This document shows, piece after piece, positions 10,922 through 23,240 of a DNA stretch of 64,000 nt (the stretch's first letter is position 1; every line of letters starts with the position of its first letter). The DNA lies in contig JABYQQ010000002.1 of assembly GCA_022605405.1 (NCBI GenBank), forward strand, positions 992,001 through 1,056,000, given 5' to 3'. The position numbers and the translations under genes were made by a program. A model generated the notes under the pieces. It was not told where the DNA came from, ran no database searches, and saw nothing but the letters and a program-made list of their open reading frames with translations. Source of the DNA: Earliella scabrosa (Eukaryota; Basidiomycota; Agaricomycetes; Polyporales; Polyporaceae).

Positions 10922-12665
10922 ATGGCTGCTCCTGCCCCCTTCTCCGACGGTATTGGCATCGCCAACCTCCCCAACCAGGTGAGACTGTCCGTCGTTTGCG
11001 CCTGGAGACAGCTTGCTCACAGACCGACCGTATTCGTACGTGTAGAGGCACAAGATTGTCGCCAAGCGCGGGACGCACTTCACCATTATGGTTGTCGGTG
11101 AGTACTTGTTCAAGCTGGGCTGCTATTGTATTTTCTCCCTCGCCTTGCATGGAGTTGGCTATGAGTAGGGTCGCCTACTCCTGCCACGCTGTCTTCCCTC
11201 TACCAATCAACGGCCCCTGTTCTACGCGTTCCTCCCACCCCGAACCCTCCAGACGCCTCCATTCTCGCTCTGCAACGAAGGCGTTGTTCGATGTGCCGCG
11301 GAGGGTTGCCGCATACGCTAAGACGCGTTCTACTCTGTTCAGCCGCAGCCCACTGGACCCTGCTTTCCAACATGACCTCCATGTTCGCACTCTCTTCATC
11401 ATTGCTCAGCCTCTGCTTGGTTGTGAACGCGATGCTCACTGGTATCTCTACAGGCGAATCCGGTCTTGGAAAGACGACGCTCATCAACACCCTCTTCTCC
11501 ACCGAGCTCTCTCCGAACAAGAACTACAACAAGCGCCACCAAAAGCAGCTTGACAAGCTCACCGAGGTTGAGATCATCAAGGCCGAGCTCGAGGAGAAGC
11601 AGTTCAAGACGAAGCTGACGGTCATCGACACCCCTGGCTTCGGTGACTACGTCAACAACCGTGACTCGTGGGCTCCCATCGTCGACTTCATTGACGACCA
11701 GCACGAGGCGTACATGCGCCAGGAGCAGCAGCCAGAGCGGAAGGAGAAGATTGACCTCAGGGTGCACGCCTGCTTGTACTTCATCCGTCCCACTGGTCAC
11801 ACGTGAGTGATGTTGTGTTCTCCCGGTGGGCTCTCAACTTAGTCTCGCGACAGTCTCAAGCCCCTGGACATTGAGATCATGAAGCGTCTGGGCACCCGTG
11901 TCAACCTGATCCCCGTCGTTGCGAAGGCGGATACTCTCACCCAGAACGACCTGTACACCTTCAAGCAGCGCGTAAGAACCTCTCATATATCCTGTGCACG
12001 CTTCGTACTTAATTTCCTCCTTAGGTTCGCCAAGTTATCCAGGCCCAGGGTATCAGGATCTACCAGCCCCCCATTGAGTCTGACGACGAGGTCAGCGCCG
12101 AGCACGCGCGCATCCTCACGGACGCGATGCCCTTCTCCATCATCGGCTCGACGGAGGACGTGACGACGCCCGATGGCCGCGTCGTCAAGGGTCGTGAGTA
12201 CCTCTGGGGTGTGGCCGAGGTCGAGAACGAGAACCACTGCGACTTCCGCAAGCTGCGCTCGCTTCTCATTCGCACGTACATGCTGGACCTCATCTCGTCG
12301 ACGGAGGACCTCCACTACGAGAACTACCGCCAGGCGCAGATGGAGACGCGCAAGTTCGGCGAGCAGAAGCCGCGCAAGTTCGAGAACCCCAAGTTCAAGG
12401 AGGAGGAGGAGGCGCTCCGGAAACGGTTCACGGAGCAGGTCAAGGCCGAGGAGGCGCGCTTCAGGCAGTGGGAGCAGCACGTACGTCGTCTTGCTCGAGT
12501 GCTGGAATGGCTGGAAGCTGACGTTCGACTTGGGATTCATAGCTCATTGCGGAGCGCGATCGTCTCAACAAGGACCTCGAGATGGCCCACAGCGCGATCA
12601 AGGCGCTCGAGGCCGAGCTCGACAACCTGCAGGTCGGCTACGGCCGTGGTACCGGCAGGCGGTGA
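10922..12665 (+). CDS. CDC12: Septin, Cdc12 type
   Basis: Six exons (10922-10978, 11046-11097, 11454-11802, 11854-11971, 12025-12480, 12543-12665) encode 384 residues. Septins are GTP-binding proteins that polymerise into filaments and rings at the septum, bud neck or hyphal tip. The P-loop GESGLGKT is at about residues 37-44, DTPGFGD at about 95-101 and AKAD at about 175-178. These are followed by the septin unique element (HCDFRKLR region) and a C-terminal coiled coil (about 320-375). Gapless stretches such as VDFIDDQH, YMRQEQQP and FIRPTGH, plus the short N-terminus before the P-loop, match the Cdc12 group better than Cdc3, Cdc10 or Cdc11. Intron 2 is 356 nt, five times the usual length here, and interrupts codon 37 at the start of the P-loop. 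Confidence 0.93.
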
Positions 12666-13253
12666 GCGGTCGTCGTCGTCCCTTGCGCGACGTCCCTCTC
12701 TGTTCCTGCTCGCCAAAATGTTTCCCGCGTCCCATTCTACGATACCCCCCGCTCGACTCGACTCGACTCGACTCGCGTCCGCTCGTTATACAGTATCTCT
12801 GCTTGTTGTGTTTTCTCCTCGCCGCGTTCCTCTGCCTTTACCGCCCTTACCTAGCACCTAGGCTTATCGGTTATGTGTTGCGCCTAATGGATGTCTGTCG
12901 CTCGTTTGTTGGCTCTGGCTTTGGCTTTGGCAGCTGTGTTCGCGTTTGCGTTACCGGTACCCGTTGGTATACCTATCGAATAGCTCACTGAGTCACGGAT
13001 AATGTTCTTCCACCAGCAATGCATCAGCGTGCATTAAGGCTCGAGTCCGGGAGGCGACCACACCATCCGATAGCTCGCGTTCCCGCCTGGCTTGCGTCGC
13101 TGCAGTATGCTCGGTACTGTGCTTGTGCGCCTGTCTCTGTATGTGTCGTGGTCGGTCTCGCGCGTCTCGGTGGCGGCACATCATCTTCTGGGTGACGCCC
13201 CATAAAAGGTCCACAAGCGTTCATTCTGGCGATTACTCACTTGCGACCTCACC
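12666..13253. other. Intergenic region
   Basis: CDC12 3' flank and a short upstream region for the next gene. A perfect CGACT run (about 12752-12776) is the only repeat seen. Confidence 0.4.
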
Positions 13254-13772
13254 ATGGCTCCCCGACGCGAGCTAACTGACCCTGCCAAGTGTCGTCGTCG
13301 CAGTGCGTCTCGTCTTTTCGCCACCTCATGTCTCGCTCTGACATCATCCTGTAGCGTTGTACGAGGACGGGCAACGTCCGAGCAAGGAGGCAAAGGACGC
13401 CATGTACGAGGAGATCAAGAAGATGCCGGGTTGCGACTGGTACACGAAGTACGACCACTCGAACTGGTGTATCGAAGAAGAGAAGAAGATCGCTGCCGAG
13501 CTCCGTGGTATGTTGTGTCGCGCCGCATGCACACTGTTCCACTGCAGTGCTGAGGCGCGTTAAGTCTATGTCGCCACAAAGCTACAGCAGGACTCGAACC
13601 CTTCCTTGTCCGCTATAATGCAGTGGGCGCGTGAGAGCGGCTACGACATCAGAGAGACCCTGCGTGCTGTGGGAGAAGAGACACTCGAAGTAGGTGACCA
13701 ACACGGCGTTTTGAGAGGTCTACACTGAGGTGATTTCGTATACAGAACGCCTCCACCACTATCCCTCAATGA
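13254..13772 (+). CDS. Small protein of unknown function, possibly homeodomain-like
   Basis: Four exons (13254-13302, 13355-13507, 13565-13689, 13746-13772) give an in-frame 117-residue protein with good GT-AG borders throughout. The central part is a basic/acidic helical region (LYEDGQRPSKEAKDAMYEEI, then WYTKYDHSNWCIEEEKK). It has the spacing of a degenerate homeodomain, with a Trp where helix 3 would hold the WF motif, but the key WFxNxR signature is missing. The C-terminal part (SAIMQWARESGYDI) is also helical. It is not secreted and has no membrane segment. The homeodomain idea is weak; an uncharacterised small nuclear or cytosolic protein is the safe statement. Confidence 0.55.
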
Positions 13773-15263
13773 GGTCCACGACCAGCGTCAGACTCCTGCT
13801 CAACCTCTGACTGCCATCAATCCTCTGGTTCCCCTTGTTGGTCCTGAGTACAAGACTGAAGAGGATGGCGTGGTCATTGCTAAGGATGGACGTTAATGGC
13901 CGCCAACCGAACCGTCTGAGCATGCGCAGAGTAGGCCTGCCGATGGTTTCAAGAACGGCATTCCGCATCAAAGGGAAGACTTCATACTGGCAATTCCTTG
14001 ACCCATCGGTGTACAATGAATGAACGGCGGCGTCCTCGTTGTTCCACGACGCGCAGCGACGATTCGTTGGGTGCACCGGCGTTCCAGGTCGAGCCGCGAT
14101 ATATTCGTCATTCGAGTCTCGAGAAGGGTTTGAACTTGTCGGACAACTCAGGGTGCCGTTTCAAATAGTTGCTCGCGGTGTACGCTCCGAGGTCTTCATA
14201 ATTGTCAAGTGTATCAGTACTCGGGCAGATGACGGATGGGGTCCGGACGGCTCGATGCCCAGTTGTAGGTAGTGCATGATACCGGGCCCGGGGCGGCCAG
14301 AACCATACTTAGGGGTGTGTTTTCCTAACTTCCCTCTGGAGGCCGAGGGTCGGGACGTTTGATTGCTACGAACTTGGAGCGTTCCGAGATAAGTGACGGA
14401 AGTTCGCATTAGTCGTGCCACTGAAGTTTGTGGGGGGCAGGCTGGATAGATTGTTGCTCACGTCGAGCCCTCGGCGTCGGCTGTAGAGCGTGGCTTGCGA
14501 CATCGTGTGCCGTTCGTCGGCACGGGTGATGAGAAGGTGCGACTGTGAGTAACTGAAACAGTAGGGTTAATGGTGCCACGGTGGTAGACGGCATAGTACA
14601 CACACCCTTCCTATATTCTACACGAGTGTTGATGTAGCCCTTGAAGAAGTATCCTCTTCTCCTCTTCGGATGAATGCCTGTAGGGTTCATTCTGCAAGTT
14701 GCCTCGCACTCGTCAGGACTGAGGATTGAGATTGGTTCCAATCATCGTCAGGAGTAAGTACTTATGAACGGTGTGGGTGAAGAGTCTGTTCAGTGGTAAC
14801 GTTACAGCCTTCTAAGCGTCTGACAAGAGATACGACCCGAGATGCCGAGTGATGGTTTACCATGGCATGTTTTATCTTTGGGGTTCGTCTCGGTAGGTTG
14901 GCGGCAGGTATAAGATGGTTCCGAGGCTTACTCAGGGTTGCGCGCGCATTTATAGCCACAAAGGATCGATACAAGCCGTTTGCAGCAGCTATGGGCAGAA
15001 AGCTGGAGAGAACGACATATGGGGAAGGACGATAACATCTCGGGCCGCGTGGAAGGCGATAAAAGGGTTCAGAAAATGTGGGAAGGCCGGCCGCCCTTTA
15101 CGTTTTACAGCGGTTGCCGTATCCGGCAGAAGTAGCGAGCACCGCATGAGGTAGGTGGAGCCCAGCAAACACGAGCAAACACGGGCTTAAGGCCTCTATG
15201 CGCGTCTGCCGGTCTCTACACTCGTCTCTCAGCTCGTCCTGCATCCTCTCCTCGCACACACGC
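13773..15263. other. Intergenic region
   Basis: About 1.5 kb of lower-GC sequence than the genes around it. The open frames found are short and lack protein-like composition. I see no transposon or RNA gene that I can support. Confidence 0.4.
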
Positions 15264-16760
15264 ATGCCTCGCGCCAGCATTCTGAACGTCGCCCGTCGCA
15301 GGGTTATCTCCGCCACTGCTAACCAGCCCGCCGCCCTCTCTACATCCCATGCACCACGAGCGACCCTCGGAGACGCGCCTGCGCCGCTCTCTGCAGGCGT
15401 CAGCCACTCCAAGTCGCGAACTGATACGGCAGAGCGAGATGAGCGCAGAGACATTGCTTCTGCCATGAGAGGGGCTAAGACGTGAGTACGCTTGCTTGCT
15501 TCTCGTTGTGTGGTCCGCGCCGTGCAACGTGCCACGCGAGGTGCTCTGCAAGGACGTCATAGTTCGCGTCCTCCCTCTACCGGCGTCGTCGGACCGTATC
15601 CCGAACTCCCTTATAGTTTTGCTCACTCGCCTGCGTTCAGCTCCATTGGCGTATTGACGCGCCCCAATGCACTCCGCACGCCATACTGGCAAAGCGCCAG
15701 CCCCATGGCAAAGGATGCACCCCATATTCGCGCGTTCCATACTTCACCGGCCGCACGTCGCCCCAATCAGGACGATAGTTCTTCGTTTGAGCGTCGGCGC
15801 CAGGACATCCCCACCTCTGCTTGGAGTCGGCCCCCGCGACCCTCACAAGACTCGGACGACAATGTCGTCCCCACCTATTACGTCGAGCGCAAGAAGCAGC
15901 GCGACTCCATCTCGCAGCGGAAGGAAGAGGAAGGCGGCCTCATGGCCGAGCTCAACGCGGGGATCCTCAGCGAAGGTCTTGCCGCCGAGACGCGCGTCAG
16001 GGACGAGAAGATGCCCGTCGAGGTTCGTCTGCCGGACGGCACGATCAGCCATCCCAGTGGCTTTGAGCCACCCACCCCCGAAACGGACTTCCACCCTGTC
16101 GCCGCGAAGGTACCTACCGAGGAACACCCGCTCGTCGCTACCGTGAAGCAGCCATGGGACGAGCGCGACTTCGTCGAAGCTGGCGCTGAGCCCATCTCTA
16201 TCTGTCCCGACACAGAAGCCGAGTGGATCCAGCGCAAGATCTCGAACGGGAATGGCGGCGAGGTGATCACCGGCGTGCGGGACATCAGCGTTGAACGTCC
16301 TGTGGGTACCAGCCAGTCGTCGACGTCGCCCTCGGACCGCAGCAAGATCACCACTTCTGCATGGGACACCCCCTCACGTTCGACCGCGCCCGACGACCCC
16401 GACAACATCGTCCCCTCCTTCTACATCGAGCGCAAACGCCAGCGCGACTCGATCTCTGAGCGCAAGGAGGAGGAGGGCGGGCTCATGGCGGAGCTGAACG
16501 CGGGGATCCTCAGCGACGAGCTCGCCGCGCAGACGCGCGAACGCGAGGAGAAGATCCCGGTCGAGATTGCGCTCGACGACGGGACCGTCTTGCACCCGAG
16601 CGGATTTGTCCCGCCGACGGCGGAGACGGAGTTCCATCCCGTCGCTGCGAAGCCGGGCGATGCGGCTAAGCAGCCATGGGTCGAGGTTTTGGGCAAGAAG
16701 CCGAGCGAGAGCCGCGGCTTGCACACGAGCGCTGTCGATGTCGGCCGTCGTTTCTGGTGA
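15264..16760 (+). CDS. Probable mitochondrial protein with duplicated 84-residue module
   Basis: The preferred model joins 15264-15481 and 15641-16760 (GTGAGT donor, TTCAG acceptor, frame kept) and encodes 445 residues. The long second frame has no early ATG, so the upstream exon supplying the start is favoured. The N-terminus (MPRASILNVARRRVIS) is basic and hydroxylated without acidic residues, and the motif RAFHTSPAARR follows later; both are typical of mitochondrial targeting. The mature part contains two copies of one module (15858-16109 and 16401-16652), each with RDSIS, KEEEGGLMAELNAGILS, a PVE strand, HPSGF and FHPVAAK. No catalytic motif is visible. The module looks like an assembly or stress-type helical protein, but I do not recognise its function. 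The end HTSAVDVGRRFW echoes a second presequence-like tail. Confidence 0.7.
15858..16652 (+). repeat. Intragenic duplication, two 252 bp units
   Basis: Units at 15858-16109 and 16401-16652 have the same length (84 codons) and align without gaps at protein level over almost their whole length. Conservation is strongest over KEEEGGLMAELNAGILS. Confidence 0.85.
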
Positions 16761-17137
16761 GAGCCAGATTGGATTGAGAGGAGAAGAGGTGGAGGATGAG
16801 CGGTAGCTTGGTCAGGCTGTGGAGGTGAGGCGAGATGGTGATGAGCCTCATGGAATGGGTCGTTGCGCATTGGTGTGCACAGCTTGGAAAGCTTGGAGGG
16901 TGGTGCGTCATGGATGTTGCTCGCGAACTGCGAACTAGCTGATGTTATGCGGGCTCATAACAGACATCCTTGTACTTAGTAGACGCATATTCATGGATCC
17001 ACTTGACTTGCCGGAGAGCCTTTCGTTTGTGGAGCGCTGTCGGAATCTGCCGGATCTGTAACGTCAACTTGTGAACGTTGTATGCTGGTGTTATCTGATC
17101 TGATGTGCCCGAATCTCTGCAGGAGACGGCGATCGTC
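16761..17137. other. Intergenic region
   Basis: Short spacer between two plus-strand genes; nothing specific is seen. Confidence 0.4.
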
Positions 17138-19286
17138 ATGCTCGCCGAGCCGTCGCCAGCATCACGCAGGCTTGCTTTCGAGATCATCGAGATCATCATC
17201 GACGCACTCCGCCACGACCCTCCCTCCCTCGCCAACTTCTCCTTGACCTGCAGCGGGCTGCACGTGCGGAGCCGTATCCACATCTTCCACACCATTCACA
17301 TCCGTGGCCAGGAACGACTGGACGCCCTTACCGCCTTGCTCGACCACGATTCGACGATCTGCTCCCTGGTACGGGTTGTCGCGATATCGGACGAGAACGA
17401 TGCGCGAAGCGGCACCTCCTCGTTCTTCAACGTCGCGCCGGTGGCTCTGGCGTACAAGTTCCCGAATCTCATCGATCTGCAGTTCAATGGTCACATTGCT
17501 CCCATCTACCGTTCCGATCCCGGAAGTCATGGTCCGTCATTCAGACGCGAGGTGCATGCCTGCCTCCGTCAATACGCGAGCGTGAAGGCGCTACATCTGA
17601 AGAACATCGTAGCGTCGGTGCATGAACTTGCACAAATGCTTGTGTCCTTGCCCTCCATCAAAGACTTGCTGTGTATGAATGTACGTGGCGGTCGCAGACC
17701 GTCGTCTGGCACCTGGTCGCGGCATCCTCGCTTCGTGGGACGGCTGCATCTCTCTACCTTACGGGTGCGTTGCGCGTTCAACATAGCTGTTGGGAACTTC
17801 TAATTCGTCCATTCAGCTGCATTCAGTGGAACATGCGTTCGAGAAGGCCATTCTTGACATGACACACGCTACAGCACTTCATAATCTCGCTCTTTGCATC
17901 CAACCTGACTCGGTTCTGCCCACGGATTATCTGACGACACTGTCAGGCAAGCGCCCCTCTCTCACAGTGTTGCGACAGGATTGAAAACTGTTAGCATCTT
18001 TCCCCTAGGACATGTGGCTCGTTTCACTCGCCTGCGGTCTCTCAAACTCTACGTTGGAGGGCCTGGCTACGATCAGGAATCGTACCATGGGGTGATAGCC
18101 ACTACAGCAGCCCTGCTTGAGAACATCCGTGTCCACACCACTGCGTTCAAGTTCCACACGCTGGATCTGTCCTTCGGCTTCTGGCGTGGATATCGCCTAA
18201 ATGACCTGCACGAAAGTCAGGGCCCGCGACTGTATCCAGGGCTGTATGGTCCGTTGGAGCAGGTCCTCTTACAGCAGAAGTACCTCGGCATCGAGGCGCT
18301 TGTGTTGACCTGTCCTGGAGGTATCAATGAATCGTTCTGGGACTCCGCGTTTATGCGCATGTTACCGGACCTGTGGGAACGGCGCAAACCGAAGGACATT
18401 GTAGTGCAATATGGTGAGTGCCGCCTATTGTACGAGGAGAGCCGCACTGGCGTGCTGAATCAAGTTTGCAGGCGAGGATGGCGACATTGTCACGGGAAAT
18501 GCATCAGTGAAGGTTCCTCCTACCCGTCGTGGGACCTACGATGCAGATAGCTCTGTCGCCGTTTCAGACAGATGGCTTGCCTACTTGCAAGCGTCGTCTG
18601 ATATCGTCCTCTGTGACAGAGCGACGCGTAGCGTCATCGGGTCCATCAACTGCGCCGTGTTCCAACTGCCCACTATATCGCACGTGGTGTTCTCCCCCGG
18701 ACGAGGCGACCTGCTCGTCGCTTGCGACACCAAAGGCCGTTTCGGGTTCGTGGACGTCGCGAGCGTCAGCTTCCTTGCCGCGCGGAGGCTGCAGGACTAC
18801 GACGCGGACCGACAGCATCAAGTGGAATGCAGCCATATCGCGCGCGGCTCGAGCCGGTACCTCCTGACCAACATACCTGACGCACGCTGGCGCGTTTGGG
18901 ACCTGCGGACTTTTGATATGGTCGCTGCGTTGATGCCTGCCCGCTTCCGGAACTGCCAGTGGTACTCTGCCTTCTCGCGCGATCAGCGCCTCATCATCTC
19001 TGTCACCAAGGCGCACCGCCAGGAGCGGATACGCGTGCTCGTGGTGGACCTGGAGAGTAGGAAGGAGCTCAGGGAGTGGTACTTCGTGGATCCCCAGGGC
19101 CGTTCGATCAATCCCGAGGGGGGATTTGGAGTACTGCTTTATCCTGGAGACAATTCACAGATATTCTGGTTGTGGAGAGGGAATGCCGATGGCTACTGGA
19201 TGGGTCGTCTTGTGAACGATGAGGATACTGAGGAACCGCGCTGGGTACCGGGACCGTTACCCGAGAGGATCGAGGAAGTGGTCTAG
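17138..19286 (+). CDS. F-box protein with C-terminal beta-propeller-like region
   Basis: Four exons (17138-17764, 17817-17946, 18009-18413, 18472-19286) keep one frame and encode 658 residues. The N-terminus has an F-box-like start (LAFEIIEIIIDAL, then LANFSLTCSGL) of the type very common in mushroom genomes. F-box proteins recruit substrates to SCF ubiquitin ligases. The middle part has irregular leucine-rich strands. The last 270 residues contain repeated blade-like strands (for example WLAYLQASSDIVLCD, VVFSPGRGDLLVACD, WRVWDLRTFD), suggesting a WD40-like propeller. Intron 2 (17947-18008) uses a GC-AG border (donor GCAAGC); only this choice restores the frame. Two adjacent genes joined by my model is the main alternative: without the last intron the first part would stop at about 18550. 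The ATG at 17138 is the first before the F-box. Confidence 0.7.
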
Positions 19287-19439
19287 GACGGCGGACGATG
19301 TGGATTGTGGTACTGGGGAAGAGGTAAGGCAGTCTTGTCACTCTCAAACTGAACGCTCTAACACCAAAAGTGTTTCCGCTAAGGCAGTCACCAGTGCGAC
19401 TGGCTGTGAGGTGTACGCGCGACCGCAGAACGACATTAG

Positions 19440-21666
19440 CTATCCGTATCCCAGAATGCTCTCCAGTCCGAACGGGAGCGGGAATCGTCTTGACGCGCCA
19501 TTGATCGCAGACGCGCCTCCAGCAACCACGGACAGCAGGCGGTCGAATGCCGGCGTTCCTAGCCCGGTCACCTAGTGTGCGATCAAACACGAACACAGTC
19601 AGCTCTCAGCTATATCCACGAACCACGCAGTCGAAGACGCGCAGACACAATGAGCGGACATACCGGGTCCCACCCCACGCCCGCCTCAAACCCGTCCGTC
19701 CCGCAGCCCGGATTGTTCCCCTGCGTCACGTCGCTGAAAGCCTGCGTCTCAGCCGCGCCGTAGAGGAGCGGATTGATGAACCCGAGCGGGGGGAGGCCGC
19801 GCGCGAGCCGGCGGTCGTTGAGGAGCGCGACGACGCTCGCGAACGCGGGCGCGGCGGCGCTCGTCCCGTTGAGCGCGTAGAACTGCCCGTTGGCGGAGAC
19901 GACGTAGCGGACGGCCTGGAGGGCGAGGTCCGGGTAGGCGCGCCCGGAGGCGTTGTACCGCCCGGCGTGCGCGGCGCCGCGGGCGGAGGCGAGGTAGGCG
20001 GAGACGGGCGCGGACTGGTAGGATGGGCGCGGGAAGAGGTTCGAGAAGCCGCCGGCGGAGAAGGGCGCGGCGACTTCGGGGGAGATGCCTTGGGTGCCGC
20101 CGACGGAGGTCACGCTGGGGACGGTGGGGTCAGTTCTAAACGGGTGATCATGGCACGGTGCAGATCGGAGGGGAGGAAGGTTGGACGTACAAAGGACAGG
20201 TACTGGGAAAGGTAGGTGCGAAGGGGCGCCCGCCGTCGCAGAAGGTGCTGTCCTCGGGTTTGTGGCCGGACACGCCGCCGTCGCCGGAGGAGAATATGAC
20301 CGTGGTCCCTCGAGCACCGAGCTGCGCGTATGCGTTGCAGATCATGCTGTATGGTTTGTCAGTGTCTGCGAGACAGGAGCGCAAGCAGGAGGCGAGGGTG
20401 CGCACTGTGCCATCTCAGGAAACTGGTTGAACACGCCTTCGGCGACACCGTAGCTTGTCGTGAGAACGAGCGGAGGCCGGTCTTGTGCTAGGAGATGGTT
20501 GGTGAGGTCGAGCAACCCGTCGTATCTGAAGTTCCCGACGGAAATGAATTGGACGGGCACGTCGGTCGCTAGGCCGACGGTGTAGTCGATGTCGAGGGAC
20601 TGTGAAGGGCCGTTGTGAACATTTTTGTGGAGGTAGCGCGCATGTGACTGGACGAACCGCTTCAAGAGTCGCATCCCCGTCCGTTTTACCGTTCTCGACA
20701 GATACAATCTCGAACGTCGGGTCGCTGATGTCAGGACGGAACTCGTCGGAGAAGTGCTGATAGGGTGTAAGCAAGGCATAGCAATGAGATGGAGTTCGTG
20801 CGTGGCGTACCAGTAAATCTGCTTCCGTAGCCATGTCGTCCAAGAATCCTCCAACAGCGATCGAGTTTCCTTGGGCGGTTGCGGGCGTTGAGGGTATGGA
20901 GTAGAGAGCCTGCAAGCATTGGGGGGTGATGAATTGCTCGCAATGATCAGGCATGTCAGATCTCTTCCTTCGTCCTACTGTACGATTGAGTACGTCGGAT
21001 GCCTGAATAACCTTGTATGACGATGTCTGGCTAAGGGCAGGTATGAACCTGTCGAGGACCGGCTGAGCGTTTCACACGGGTGAGGAAGGTACATCTTGTC
21101 ACGTACTGGGTCGTGGGGTATATGAACGAGAGGTGATCCTGCACAGCGGGCGGGATCGTATATGAAAGTGTCCGGACCAAGGCAGAACTCGTTCCCGAGT
21201 GGAGGAACTCGGTGTAATTGGCATCCAGCAAGACGTTCGCCGCCTTTACCGAGATATCTGCACGTAATAAATCTCCAGAAGGAGACACCGACTTTGCAGA
21301 CACGTTGTTGCGGGCTAGCCAGTCTTTTACAGCTCGGACGCTCTCTTGCTTGGGTGCGACGAAGACTTCGACCTGGACGGAACTCAGTATCTGATTACCT
21401 GCGACGATGCATGGAAAGCGCACCTCGCTCTTCGAAAGATATTTGCCATAGTTGGGGCTACGTGGATCGCTGATATCCTTGAGGACCGCGTGCAAGCCGT
21501 CGATGTTCGATGGAGGCAACGCCAGGAGGAGGTCGATCGATGACTCGGGTGTCGCAGGACGCACAGGGTAGAAGTCTCCCAAAGCTGTGTTGATTCGGCT
21601 GCCTAGACTCGGAATCGCGAAGACGATGGGGACGAGGCACCGCACGAAGAGAGCTGCGCGACCCAT
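19440..21666 (-). CDS. Sedolisin (S53) tripeptidyl-peptidase, copy 1
   Basis: Eight exons, complement of 19440-19571, 19664-20114, 20191-20346, 20406-20599, 20658-20756, 20811-21048, 21107-21372 and 21424-21666, encode 592 residues. It is a secreted acid serine-carboxyl peptidase that removes tripeptides, or cleaves internally, at low pH. A signal peptide (about 1-22) leads into the S53 pro-domain (LHAVLKDISDPRSPNYGKYL), which is removed on activation. Catalytic Glu281 and Asp285 (EASLD), Asp369 (SSGDGG) and Ser484 (GTSAAAP) are all present, as is the C-terminal calcium site region (NNPGCGTDGF, GWDPVTGLG). The C-terminal tail is longer than in copies 2-4, which end soon after GLGTP. It is the first of three minus-strand tandem copies and ends 153 bases from the convergent F-box gene. 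Confidence 0.9.
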
Positions 21667-23240
21667 GGAGACCACACAGGCTGGAGCATCGAGGAGGGCG
21701 CAGGCGGACTAGAGACAGGGGAGGTGCATCGATAGGTGAAGAGGACAGCGGCGGGCGAGCGAATCTGTTGGCGTCTGCGAGCTTGGGATGTTCCCTCGTT
21801 TACTGGACTTGTGCTGCAGGATGACGCATGGAAGGTATCGAGTAACGCTGCCAACGAGCGGGGCGGCGGGCGTGGCGCGAGGATACCCACGCCGAGGGAG
21901 GGCGACAGGCCATGCGCTGAGCCGAGAAGAGTGCTTGACTGAAGCAGAAGCCCGGGCACATGGTGATGCGCAGGAAGGGCTGCAGGCGGGAGAACGACAG
22001 CCTGTAATAGAGGCCAGTAGGAGAAACGCATCAGGATCGCGGAAATGGCGCAGACTGTGGGAGACCGAACCTGAACGCGTGGGCCTCCTCGGCGGAAAGA
22101 GTCAACAGCCGGCTCTTCCATCTCTCTATGAAGCGTCATGGCTGACGTCTGGCACAGAGTGCATCTGCTCTTCAGCTGGGATCCCGCTGGATAAAGTGTC
22201 GTACACACCCGCGTGCCAAGGGACATTGTCGCCCGCTGGCAACGTAAGGACAACAACAGCACTCGGCTCCTCCCGAAACGCCTGAGCTTGTCCGACAGCC
22301 TGCGGCGAGAAGGCCTGCTACAACACGGCCGCCGGCGGATAAGTCTTGTCGTTCCCGCAGTAATACACGCCTGTTAGTAGAACATGGTGGTCGAAACGAT
22401 CGTCGAGGGCTCCAACTCAGCCTCCAAGCACGAGTGGAGGTTCGATTTTTCATTGTCCTTGAAACTCACTGATAGCTTGCGACGGAGGTCAGGCGTGATT
22501 GTCGTCCTTGAAGAGAGCCACGATATATTCTTCGAGCAGGGCGGAGAGGTTCGTCATCGGGACCAATGAGTTGGTGTGAGTCGTCCAGGTCCATCAAGGA
22601 AAGAGTCGGAGAGGGACGTTCGGCTATTGCCGAGCGCTGGCCCCCGCCATTGGCCAGCATCGCGCGGCTTCCAGCTTGCACACCGCGGTGAGGCTTTGAA
22701 CTTCAAGTTGAGACAAGATGTGGAGGAGACGCAAACGACACACCAGATATGTGCGCCAACACAAAACAGTCCACCAGGCTTCGTTGTACACCGGACAGCC
22801 TGAGAGAAGCTAACGATCCAGCGCCTACTGGTCTCCGCCGCCCGGCACCTCCGTAGTCCAAGACGTTCAACTACTACTGATCCGATCCGAGTTGGATGCA
22901 AGAGTCAAGACATCGGAGTGCCGGCCGAGCTAGAGGCGGATGTTTTGATCTTGCGGTCTCATGCCTTGCTAGACGTTTACTATCTTCCAACGATGGCCCA
23001 AGTTCATGGCACTCGAGTACTCGGTGACCCCGCACCGCCGCTCGAAGGCAATCGCGAGCTCGGCTAGTGGATGGAAACTTACCGCAACATATAGGAGCCT
23101 GTGCAGCGGACTTGTGACATATGGGTGCAATCGCATATGCACTGGAGTGGCGCGACGACATGGGAGAATCGAGATATAGTACACCATTCATCTTGCAGCC
23201 GCCCGACCGTGACGTTAAAGGGTCAACCCCCATCCGAGCC
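21667..23240. other. Intergenic region between sedolisin copies 1 and 2
   Basis: About 1.6 kb without a supported gene. I looked for leftover sedolisin exons (GTSxxxP, SGDGG, GWDPVTG) and saw none. Confidence 0.4.

Noticed and set aside
15492..15640. Extension of the second exon of the duplicated-module protein upstream, as an N-terminal leader
   Set aside because: The frame there has no ATG before the mitochondrial motif, while splicing 15481 to 15641 gives an ATG start and keeps the frame.
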